From contig JAEUPI010000279.1 in assembly GCA_016790175.1 (NCBI GenBank), positions 1-60,804 of the forward strand: 60,804 nt of DNA. The letters run 5' to 3'. Shown here piece by piece: positions 16,950-24,673 of this stretch. The notes beneath the pieces are model-generated. The model saw only the letters and a program-made list of their open reading frames with translations, made no database searches and was not told the origin of the DNA. The stretch's first letter is position 1, and each line of letters starts with the position of its first letter. A program made the position numbers and the translations under genes. The DNA comes from Burkholderiaceae bacterium (lineage in GTDB: Bacteria; Pseudomonadota; Gammaproteobacteria; Burkholderiales; Burkholderiaceae_C).

Positions 16950-17717
16950 ATGCTGCAGATCCGAATCATCCCTTGCCTGCTGCTGCGCGGTGCCGGGCTT
17001 GTTAAGACCACGCGCTTCAAAGATCCGAAGTATGTCGGCGACCCGATCAACGCGATCAAGATATTTAACGACAAGGAGGTTGACGAGCTTGTGCTGCTCG
17101 ACATCAGCGCGTCGCGCGAACGACGCGGCCCGGCGTTCACGGTGATCGAGGAAGTCGCCGGCGAATGCTTCATGCCGCTGGCATACGGCGGCGGCATCGC
17201 CAGCGTTGAAGACGCGCGGCGCATCCTCAAACTCGGTGTCGAGAAGGTCATCTTCAACACTACCGCGTGGCGGCGACCCGAGGTCCTGAGCGACGCATCG
17301 CGCGAGTTCGGCGCGCAGGCGGTGGTAGCGTCGATCGACGTCCGACGCAAGCTGTTCGGCGGCTACGAAGTGGTGATCGATGGCGGCAGCAAGGGCACCG
17401 GCGTCGACCCTGTTGACCACGCGCTGCGCATGCAGGATGCCGGCGCCGGCGAGATCTTCCTGACCTCGGTCGATCGCGACGGCACCATGAAAGGCTACGA
17501 TGCCGAGATGGTCGCGCGCGTCACGGCGGCGGTTGGTTTGCCCGTCATCGCCAGTGGCGGCGCCGGCTCGTTGAGCGACTTCAAGCAAGTCGTCAGCAAG
17601 GGCGGCGCAGCGGCTGCATCGGCGGGCGCGATGTTCGTGTTCCACGGCCCGCACCGTGCGGTGCTGATCACATATCCACCGCGCGCCGAACTCGAACGGG
17701 AGCTCGGCATTGTCTAA
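16950..17717 (+). CDS. hisF: HisF-like protein of sugar amidination (set 2)
   Basis: A 255-residue TIM-barrel protein with YGGGIASVED, SIDVRRK, DRDGTMKGYD and ASGGAGS motifs. As in set 1, the catalytic Asp near residue 11 of true HisF is lost: the segment reads PCLLLRGAGLVKT. The later Asp in SIDVRR remains. This argues for an acetamidino-forming complex and not histidine synthesis. Its closest Pseudomonas counterpart in role is the HisF of the WbpG module. It overlaps the next gene by eight bases. Confidence 0.9.
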   Translation: MLQIRIIPCLLLRGAGLVKTTRFKDPKYVGDPINAIKIFNDKEVDELVLLDISASRERRGPAFTVIEEVAGECFMPLAYGGGIASVEDARRILKLGVEKVIFNTTAWRRPEVLSDASREFGAQAVVASIDVRRKLFGGYEVVIDGGSKGTGVDPVDHALRMQDAGAGEIFLTSVDRDGTMKGYDAEMVARVTAAVGLPVIASGGAGSLSDFKQVVSKGGAAAASAGAMFVFHGPHRAVLITYPPRAELERELGIV

Positions 17718-19002
17718 GCATCCCGCACCATGCCTGTCGTCGCCGGCCGCCGGAACGTCGCGGCACGTCAGCGGGCCGACGGTGGCTGACGCCGGCAGGG
17801 CGCTGCTGTTGACCACGCTGGCGTACTACTGGCTCTACCTGTACCTGCGCGTGCTGCTGCCTCCACCTGACGAAGCGGCCGGTTCGTACCTGGTGGTGGT
17901 GGTGCCGGTAGCAATGGCGGTCTGCGCTGGCGTGCTTCTACACTGGGCCGATCCGCGACCGCAGTGGCGCACGCCGCAGATCTTGCTGCTGGCGTTCATC
18001 GGCGTCGCTGCGCTGGTGTCGTTGACGCGCGGTGACGACGCCACCCTGCGCAGCGCTGGGCTGCTTGCGCTGGCCGCGCTTTGGCTCGGCGGCAACGCGA
18101 CCGGTGCGCTGTCGGTGCGCACGTTAAACGTCTTCTTCGTGCTCTCGATTGTCTTCGGCGGGCTGTGGTTCCTGCTGGGCTTGAGCGACTACGGCCTGCT
18201 GCCGGGTCAGTACACCGAAGGTGCTGACCGCAGCATCGAATGGCGCGTGTCGCTGTTCCCTTTCGTGCCGGAGAGCGGCTTCTTCGCACTTGTCGTGTTG
18301 CTGGCCAACCAGCTGCACCGGCGCGGCGCGATGCGCATGGTGACGTGCGGGCTGGCCGCCTACTTCGTGGTCTTTAGCGGCATGCGCTCGGCGCTGCTGG
18401 CGCTGCTGCTGGCCGAGGTCTACCTCTGGTGGTTCTCGCGCGGACGCCATTCGTTGGGCGTGCGCCGGACGCAACTGATTTCACTGCTAACGATGTTTGT
18501 GATGCTGGTAGTGCTCAGCAGCCTGACGGCAATTGCACCGGTGCTCCCCGAAGGTACGCTTGGAAACTATCTGTTCCGCACCGAGTCGTTCGAGGACAGC
18601 GAAGCCGCGCTCAGCCAGAGCGTCTACCGCGGCTGGCTGTGGGCGCAACACTTGCAGATGTTCGCATCGGCGCCACTGGCCGGTCTGGGCAGCTTCGACT
18701 TTCACGTCGTCGTCACCGAAAGCCTCATCGAAGGTAAGGAAGACACCGGTTCGGAGGCCTTCATCACCGGCTGGCTGGCGCGGTTGGGGTTGTGCTTCGC
18801 GCCGTTCCTGGTCTATCTGTGGTGGCTTTGCGGCCGCGCCGGCGGCGCACCGAGCGCGCTGCCCGGCGCCGTGTTCCTGGTGCTAGGCGTCGCTGCGCTT
18901 GCCTACGGCAGTTTCCTGGTTCCATACAACTTCATGTTCATCGTTTTGTTTGCGCTGCTGGCAAGCCGGCCAGCCGCACACCAACGCCGTACTTCACCGT
19001 GA
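17710..19002 (+). CDS. O-antigen polymerase/ligase-like membrane protein (Wzy candidate)
   Basis: A 430-residue polytopic membrane protein with about 10-12 hydrophobic helices and a large periplasmic-type loop near the middle. GMRSALLALLLAEVYLW followed by a Ser/Arg-rich turn resembles Wzy_C/WaaL proteins. It would polymerise or ligate the repeat units flipped by the upstream Wzx. The TTG at 17710 is the earliest start and overlaps hisF; a later GTG is possible. Sequence alone does not separate polymerase from ligase, but operon context favours Wzy. Confidence 0.72.
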   Translation: MSKHPAPCLSSPAAGTSRHVSGPTVADAGRALLLTTLAYYWLYLYLRVLLPPPDEAAGSYLVVVVPVAMAVCAGVLLHWADPRPQWRTPQILLLAFIGVAALVSLTRGDDATLRSAGLLALAALWLGGNATGALSVRTLNVFFVLSIVFGGLWFLLGLSDYGLLPGQYTEGADRSIEWRVSLFPFVPESGFFALVVLLANQLHRRGAMRMVTCGLAAYFVVFSGMRSALLALLLAEVYLWWFSRGRHSLGVRRTQLISLLTMFVMLVVLSSLTAIAPVLPEGTLGNYLFRTESFEDSEAALSQSVYRGWLWAQHLQMFASAPLAGLGSFDFHVVVTESLIEGKEDTGSEAFITGWLARLGLCFAPFLVYLWWLCGRAGGAPSALPGAVFLVLGVAALAYGSFLVPYNFMFIVLFALLASRPAAHQRRTSP

Positions 19003-20132
19003 CGACGACAACCCCGCCTCTCCCCTACCAGCGCTGCGTGCGCTGCATCATGGACACCACCGATCCGGATATCACGTTCGATGACACTGGTGTCTGCAAT
19101 CACTGCCGCCGCTACGACACGACGGCGCGCCAGCGGCTGATCCCGCCGGCCGAAAGCAAGGCGGCGCTGGATGACCTGGTCGCCGACGTCAAGCGTAGCG
19201 GCCAAGGCAAGCCGTACGACTGCATCATCGGCATCAGCGGTGGCGTCGACAGCACATACGTCGCGTGGCTGGTGAAGCAGCTCGGACTGCGTCCACTCGC
19301 CGTGCATCTCGACAACGGTTGGAACTCCGAGCTAGCGGTCGCCAACATCGAAAAGACATTGAAGATGCTTGGCATTGACCTCTACACGCACGTCATCGAC
19401 TGGGAAGAGTTCAAGAACCTACAAACTTCGTTCCTGAAGGCGTCGACGCCCGACGGTGAGATACCCACTGATCACGCGATCTTCGCAATCCTGTATCGAG
19501 TGGCGGCCGAGCATGGCATCCGTCACGTGATCACCGGGACCAACGTCGCCACCGAGGCCGTGTTGCCGGAGAAGTGGGGTTACGGATACTTCGACTGGCG
19601 ATACGTGAAGGACGTGCATCGCCGATTCGGCACTGTTCGGCTGTCGACCTACCCGCACTTTTCACTACTGACACTCGCCTACTACGTGTTTGTACGTCGA
19701 ATCCGCTTGGTATCGATCCTCAACTACATCGAATACGACAAGAAGGAGGCGATGCAAGTGCTGCAGGACGAGCTCGGCTGGGTGTACTACGGCGGCAAGC
19801 ACTACGAGTCCATCTATACGCGTTTCTACCAAGCGTACCTGCTACCGCGCAAGTTCGACATTGACAAGCGCAAGGCGCACCTCTCGACACTGATCTGTTC
19901 CGGGCAGATCACGCGCGAGCAGGCGCTCGCGAGCATGAACGAGCCTGTGTACCCCGAGCGCTTGCTGGAAGAGGATCGCGCCTACGCGGTGAAGAAGCTC
20001 GCACTGAGCGAAGAGCAGTTCGACGCCATCATGAAGTCGCCGAACAGGACCTTCCTCGACTACCGCACGAGTCACGGCATCTTCGAGTTCGCCAAGCGCT
20101 TGGTCAACGCAACACGCAGCCACATCGGATGA
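18999..20132 (+). CDS. ATP-PPase N-acetyl sugar amidotransferase (set 2)
   Basis: Second amidotransferase, 377 residues. It has an N-terminal Cys cluster (RCVRCIM...GVCNHC), the PP-loop SGGVDST near residue 70, and TGTNVATEAVLPEKWGYGYFDWRY, which differs from set 1. The C-terminal part, with YYGGKHYESIYTRFYQ, resembles WbpG-type enzymes. The GTG at 18999 overlaps the polymerase stop. With HisH/HisF set 2 it would make an acetamidino group on a second sugar, perhaps a 2,3-diacetamido-uronate as in the Pseudomonas aeruginosa O5 pathway. Substrate is inferred. Confidence 0.88.
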   Translation: MTTTTPPLPYQRCVRCIMDTTDPDITFDDTGVCNHCRRYDTTARQRLIPPAESKAALDDLVADVKRSGQGKPYDCIIGISGGVDSTYVAWLVKQLGLRPLAVHLDNGWNSELAVANIEKTLKMLGIDLYTHVIDWEEFKNLQTSFLKASTPDGEIPTDHAIFAILYRVAAEHGIRHVITGTNVATEAVLPEKWGYGYFDWRYVKDVHRRFGTVRLSTYPHFSLLTLAYYVFVRRIRLVSILNYIEYDKKEAMQVLQDELGWVYYGGKHYESIYTRFYQAYLLPRKFDIDKRKAHLSTLICSGQITREQALASMNEPVYPERLLEEDRAYAVKKLALSEEQFDAIMKSPNRTFLDYRTSHGIFEFAKRLVNATRSHIG

Positions 20133-21352
20133 AGCCCCTGCGCGTCCTGTACCTTCACATGATCGGCCCGTTCGGCGGCGCCTCGCGCAGCCTGTTCGAG
20201 GCCGTGCGCGCCTTTCCGCCCGGCGAGGTGGAGGCGACATTCGTCACGCAGCGCGGCACTGTGCGCGACTTCTTCTCGCGAATCGGCCGGGTCATCGAGG
20301 CCCGCGGACTCACGCAGTTCGACAACACACGCTACAGCTACTACCGCGGCATGCGCTGGCTGGTCCTGTTGCGCGAGCTTGCCTACCTGCCCCCGACCGT
20401 TTGGGCGCTGCGCCGCGCGCGCCAGTTGTGCGGCGAGGTCGACCTGATCCACCTGAACGAGTTCACCGGACTGCTGGTGTTGCGTCTTGCGCGCCGCTGG
20501 TTCGACGCGCCGCCTGCGGTTGTCCACGTGCGCTCGGTGGCTCGCGACGACGCCCGATCGTGGCGCACGCGTTGGGTGAACCGCATGCTTGCGCGCGATG
20601 CCAAGGCGGTGGTGGCAATCGACGAGAACGTACGCGCCAGCCTCCCGCGACAGCTTCCGGTACAGGTGATCCACAACGCGTTCACGCCGAACGCAGCCGG
20701 TCCAGCCGACGTGGCATTCGAGGGGCGGCTGTCCGCCTTGCGGCCGGAATCGTTCAAGGTCGGGTTCGTCGGCAATCTGCTGCTCGTCAAGGGCATTCAC
20801 GAGTTCGTCGAGGCAGCGCGCATCACGCGCGACCGCGGGCTCGACGTCGAGTTCATCGTGGTGGGCGACGACGCGCAGCCGTCGCGCGGACTGAAAGCAC
20901 GCGTCCTGAAGCGGCTAGGACTGCGGCAGAACGTACGCGCCGAGGTCGAGGCTGCACTCGATCAGTATGTGTTGCGCGACCGCGTGCACCTCGCCGGCTT
21001 CACCGCCGACATTTCGCGCGCCTACCGCCACATGGATGTGCTGTGCTTCCCTTCGCACTACGACGCTCCCGGGCGACCAATCTTCGAGGCAGCATTCTTC
21101 GGTATCCCAAGCATTGTGGCGGTGCGCGATCCGAAGCCCGACACGCTGGTGCACGGCGAGACGGGCCTCGCTATCGCGCCGCGGTCTGCACTCGAGCTGG
21201 CCGACGCCATCGCGCGCATGGCCGCTGATCGCGGCGCGACGCGACGGATGGGCGAGGCCGCGCGCGCCATGGCGCAGCGCAACTTCGACGTCACGCGCAA
21301 CGCTGCGTCGCTGCTGCAGCTGTATCGGCAGCTGACGAGCGTGCAGCGATGA
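20129..21352 (+). CDS. Glycosyltransferase family 4 protein
   Basis: A 407-residue GT-B retaining glycosyltransferase acting on the cytoplasmic side of the membrane. The N-terminal domain begins RVLYLHMIGPFGGASRSL. The donor domain has VGFVGNLLLVKGIHEFVEA and GRPIFEAAFFGIPSIVA, the E-x7-E-like region. Donor and acceptor cannot be told. It overlaps the set 2 amidotransferase by ATGA and the following oxidoreductase by ATGA. Confidence 0.88.
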   Translation: MKPLRVLYLHMIGPFGGASRSLFEAVRAFPPGEVEATFVTQRGTVRDFFSRIGRVIEARGLTQFDNTRYSYYRGMRWLVLLRELAYLPPTVWALRRARQLCGEVDLIHLNEFTGLLVLRLARRWFDAPPAVVHVRSVARDDARSWRTRWVNRMLARDAKAVVAIDENVRASLPRQLPVQVIHNAFTPNAAGPADVAFEGRLSALRPESFKVGFVGNLLLVKGIHEFVEAARITRDRGLDVEFIVVGDDAQPSRGLKARVLKRLGLRQNVRAEVEAALDQYVLRDRVHLAGFTADISRAYRHMDVLCFPSHYDAPGRPIFEAAFFGIPSIVAVRDPKPDTLVHGETGLAIAPRSALELADAIARMAADRGATRRMGEAARAMAQRNFDVTRNAASLLQLYRQLTSVQR

Positions 21353-22476
21353 GCCAGGCGGCCAAGCTCCTGCGATTCATGGCCATCTACGGCCCGGGCC
21401 GCACCATCTTCAAGGCGGCAGGCCGGATGCGCCTACCGATCGCATTGCCATCCCTGCCGCGACGGCGCGACGACATCGGCATCGTGGGCTGCGGGCAGTT
21501 CGCCTACGCAACCATTGGCTACTTCCTGCGCCGCGAGTTCGGACGCTGCGTACGCAGCTGCTACGACGTCGATGCCGCCGCGCAGGCTTCGCTGGCGCGC
21601 GCCCTGTCCGTGCCTGGCCGCCCAGCCAGCTTCGAACAGCAACTGGACGACGCCGGACTGAAGACCCTGTACATCGCGTCCAACCACGCCTCACATGCAG
21701 ACTACGCGTCCCTGGCGCTGCAGCGGGGCATCGACGTATATGTCGAGAAGCCCATAGCCGTGCGCCACGATCAACTCGTGGCGCTGCTGCGGACCGCGCG
21801 CAGTCGTCGTGCGCGAATGTGGGCGGGCTACAACCGCCCGTTTGCCAGTGCAATCCTCACCTTGCGGCGCCAAATGCCGATCGATCCGACGGGCGGATTC
21901 ACGCTCCAGTGCTTCGTGAGCGGCCATCGCATCGCGCCGGACCACTGGTATCGCCGGCCGGAGGAAGGCACCCGCATCTGCGGCAACGTGGGACACTGGC
22001 TCGACCTCATGGTACATGTGCTCGCATGGCGCGGCCTGCCCGATCGGCTCGACATTTCGCTCACCTGGGCCGACGAGCGCGAGCCGGACGACAACCTGGG
22101 CATCAACATCGCGAGTGACCGCGGCGACCTGGTCTCTGTGGTGCTCAGCTCGCGCAACGAACCGTTCGAAGGCATCAACGAGACGATCTGCGTGCAGCAC
22201 GGCGAAACGACCTGCAAAATCGACGACTTCCGGCGACTTGTGCTGTGGCGTGGCGCGCAGCGGCTACGCCGCCGCTACTGGCCGAAGGACGTCGGGCACC
22301 GTCTGGCGATCTTGCAGCCCTTCCAGAATCGGGTCGTTCGCGATTGGCACGAGGTCGAGTTGTCGACCTTGTTGATGCTCCACATCGCGGAAATGGTGCG
22401 TGTGCGCCGACGCCAATCGTTCTTCTCGTTCCAAGACAGTTGGGCAACGCTCCGCCACGACATCGAAATCCCGTGA
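21349..22476 (+). CDS. Gfo/Idh/MocA-family oxidoreductase
   Basis: A 375-residue oxidoreductase-like protein. The Rossmann start (DIGIVGCGQFAYATIGYF) lies unusually late, near residue 42, after a basic N-terminal extension. VYVEKPIAV carries the conserved Lys, and GNVGHWLDLMVHVLAW holds the usual His. It is divergent from the two WlbA-like proteins. It is followed by a bi-domain protein that contains another Gfo/Idh domain, a pairing seen in several polysaccharide loci. Substrate unknown. Confidence 0.8.
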   Translation: MSQAAKLLRFMAIYGPGRTIFKAAGRMRLPIALPSLPRRRDDIGIVGCGQFAYATIGYFLRREFGRCVRSCYDVDAAAQASLARALSVPGRPASFEQQLDDAGLKTLYIASNHASHADYASLALQRGIDVYVEKPIAVRHDQLVALLRTARSRRARMWAGYNRPFASAILTLRRQMPIDPTGGFTLQCFVSGHRIAPDHWYRRPEEGTRICGNVGHWLDLMVHVLAWRGLPDRLDISLTWADEREPDDNLGINIASDRGDLVSVVLSSRNEPFEGINETICVQHGETTCKIDDFRRLVLWRGAQRLRRRYWPKDVGHRLAILQPFQNRVVRDWHEVELSTLLMLHIAEMVRVRRRQSFFSFQDSWATLRHDIEIP

Positions 22477-24596
22477 AGCAGCTTCTACAGAACCTGAAGT
22501 CCGGCGAGACCAGCGTCGTCGACGTGCCCTGCCCGGCTCCGCGCAGCGGCCATCTGCTGATCCGCACGATCCGCTCGCTGGTGTCGGCCGGGACCGAACG
22601 CATGCTGGTCGACTTCGGCAAGGCAGGCTGGATCGAAAAGGCTCGGCAGCAGCCCGACAAGGTGCGCATGGTGATTGACAAGATTCGCAGCGATGGGCTG
22701 GCTCCTACGCTCGATGCCGTGCGCAACAAACTCGATCAGCCACTGCCGCTGGGTTACTGCAACATCGGCGTGGTGGTCGGCGTCGGGCCCGGCGTGGCGG
22801 GCTTCGAAGTCGGAGATCGCGTCGCGTCGAATGGCCGGCATGCCGAGATGGTGAGTGTGCCGGCCAATCTGTGCGCCAAGGTACCCGATGACGTTCGCGA
22901 CGACGACGCCGCCTTCACCGTGCTCGGTGCCATCGCGCTGCAGGGCATTCGCCTCGTGCAGCCGACCCTGGGCGAAACCGTTGTCGTGACCGGGCTCGGG
23001 CTCATCGGGCTGGTGGCCGTGCAGCTTTTGCGTGCGCACGGCTGCCGCGTGCTGGGCCTCGACTTCGACCCGTCGCGCCTGGACCAGGCGCGCGCATTCG
23101 GCGCCGAGGTCGTGGACCTCCGGACCGGCGCCGACCCGGTGGTGGCGGCACAGACGTGCTCGCGCGGCCGCGGCGCCGACGCCGTGCTGATCACGGCGTC
23201 CACGAAAAGCAACGAGCCCATGCACCAAGCCGCGCAGATGTGCCGCAAGCGCGGGCGCATCGTGCTCGTGGGCGTGACGGGCCTCGAATTGTCACGCGCC
23301 GACTTCTATGAGAAGGAATTGACCTTCCAGGTGAGTTGTTCATACGGCCCGGGCCGCTACGACCCGACCTATGAGGACAAGGGCGTGGACTATCCAATCG
23401 GCTTCGTGCGCTGGACTGAGCAGCGCAACTTCGAGGCCGTGCTCGACCTGCTGGCCGAGGGGCGGCTCGACGTGGCGCCTTTGATCACACACCGGTTCGA
23501 CATCGCTGCGGCGCACCAGGCCTATGCCGTGGTGGGTGGCAGCGAGCCATCGTTGGGCATCGTCCTGCAATATGGCGAACCCGATGCCGCGCGGGCGTCG
23601 TACTCCCGTACCGTCGAATTGCCAACGAGGTCACCTGCTGCGACGCCGAGCGCCGGCGCACCACGCATCAGCGTTGTCGGCGCGGGCAACTACGCCGGTG
23701 CGATGCTGATTCCGGCGTTGATACGCGCTGGCGCGATACCGGTGCAGATCGCGTCGGCCAGCGGCGCGAACGGCGTTCATCTGGGACGCAAGTTCGGCTT
23801 CACCCGCGCCACCACTGACACGACGGCGCTGCTGACCGATCCAGGCTGCGACGCCGTTGTAGTCGCCACTCGGCATGACTCGCACGCCGACTACGTGGTC
23901 AGGGCGCTGGCGGCGGGCAAGCACGTGTATGTCGAGAAACCACTGGCATTGACTCGGGAGGATGTTGACCGTATCGCAGGCGCGTCTGCTGCGGCGCCAG
24001 ACCGCGTGGTGATGGTTGGGTTCAATCGACGCTTCGCGCCGCACATCGAGCGTGTCCGGCAGCTGCTGGCCGGAGTTTCTGGCCCCAAGGTGTTCGTGAT
24101 GACCGTCAATGCCGGCGCGATCCCGTCACAACACTGGACACAAGATCCTCAGGCCGGAGGCGGCCGTCTGGTCGGCGAGGGTTGCCACTTCGTCGACCTG
24201 CTGCGCTACCTCGCGGATGCACCAATTCAGTCGTTCGGGGTCACCCGCATGAAAGCCGCTCTACCTGACACGGTCAACGTCAGCTTGCAGTTCGATGACG
24301 GTTCCCTGGGCACACTGCACTATCTGGCGAACGGCAGCAAGGACTTTCCCAAGGAGCGACTCGAGATCTTCGCCGCAGGCCGTGTGCTGCAACTGGACAA
24401 CTTCCGCCGCCTCGTCGGATTCGGCTGGCCGGGCTTTCGTAGCATGAATCTTTGGCGTCAGGACAAGGGGCAAGTGGCATGTGCCACGGCCTTTCTGCGA
24501 GCCATCCGATCCGGTGGCGCTTGGCCGATCGAGCCTGCGCAGCTGTTCGAGGTGGCGCGCGTCAGCATCGGTATCGAGGAGGCGGCGCGGCGATGA
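22473..24596 (+). CDS. Bi-domain oxidoreductase (zinc-type alcohol dehydrogenase plus Gfo/Idh)
   Basis: A 707-residue fusion. Residues 1 to about 370 are a medium-chain dehydrogenase domain: PLGYCNIGVVVGVG, GDRVASNGRHAEMVSVP and TGLGLIGLVAVQLL. Residues about 390-690 are a Gfo/Idh/MocA domain: ISVVGAGNYAGAML, YVEKPLALT, GGGRLVGEGCHFVDLLRYL. Such proteins occur in O-antigen and capsule loci next to heparinase-like genes, as here. A role in oxidising or epimerising a sugar intermediate is inferred. The GTG at 22473 overlaps the upstream stop. Confidence 0.88.
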   Translation: MKQLLQNLKSGETSVVDVPCPAPRSGHLLIRTIRSLVSAGTERMLVDFGKAGWIEKARQQPDKVRMVIDKIRSDGLAPTLDAVRNKLDQPLPLGYCNIGVVVGVGPGVAGFEVGDRVASNGRHAEMVSVPANLCAKVPDDVRDDDAAFTVLGAIALQGIRLVQPTLGETVVVTGLGLIGLVAVQLLRAHGCRVLGLDFDPSRLDQARAFGAEVVDLRTGADPVVAAQTCSRGRGADAVLITASTKSNEPMHQAAQMCRKRGRIVLVGVTGLELSRADFYEKELTFQVSCSYGPGRYDPTYEDKGVDYPIGFVRWTEQRNFEAVLDLLAEGRLDVAPLITHRFDIAAAHQAYAVVGGSEPSLGIVLQYGEPDAARASYSRTVELPTRSPAATPSAGAPRISVVGAGNYAGAMLIPALIRAGAIPVQIASASGANGVHLGRKFGFTRATTDTTALLTDPGCDAVVVATRHDSHADYVVRALAAGKHVYVEKPLALTREDVDRIAGASAAAPDRVVMVGFNRRFAPHIERVRQLLAGVSGPKVFVMTVNAGAIPSQHWTQDPQAGGGRLVGEGCHFVDLLRYLADAPIQSFGVTRMKAALPDTVNVSLQFDDGSLGTLHYLANGSKDFPKERLEIFAAGRVLQLDNFRRLVGFGWPGFRSMNLWRQDKGQVACATAFLRAIRSGGAWPIEPAQLFEVARVSIGIEEAARR

Positions 24597-24673
24597 GCGC
24601 GACGGCAGGCCCGCGTATCGGATGCAGCGGAGAGGGCATCGCCGAGGCGCTGGAGCGCCTGCTAACTCGGTGA
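24593..24673 (+). pseudogene. 26-residue ORF, possible C-terminal scar of a UDP-GlcNAc 2-epimerase
   Basis: The ATG at 24593 overlaps the upstream stop (ATGA), as for real genes in this operon, but the frame closes after 26 codons. The peptide ends GEGIAEALERLLTR. This resembles the extreme C-terminus of WecB/WbpI-type 2-epimerases (glycine-rich turn, then an I-x-x-A/I-L helix). A deletion that left only the start and the last helix would explain it. The match is short, so it may also be a coupling mini-ORF or chance. The heparinase start overlaps its stop by GTGA. Confidence 0.3.

Noticed and set aside
9241-17717. HisH and HisF pairs as histidine biosynthesis genes
   Set aside because: No other his genes are nearby, both HisF copies lack the N-terminal catalytic Asp, and each pair sits with a sugar amidotransferase.
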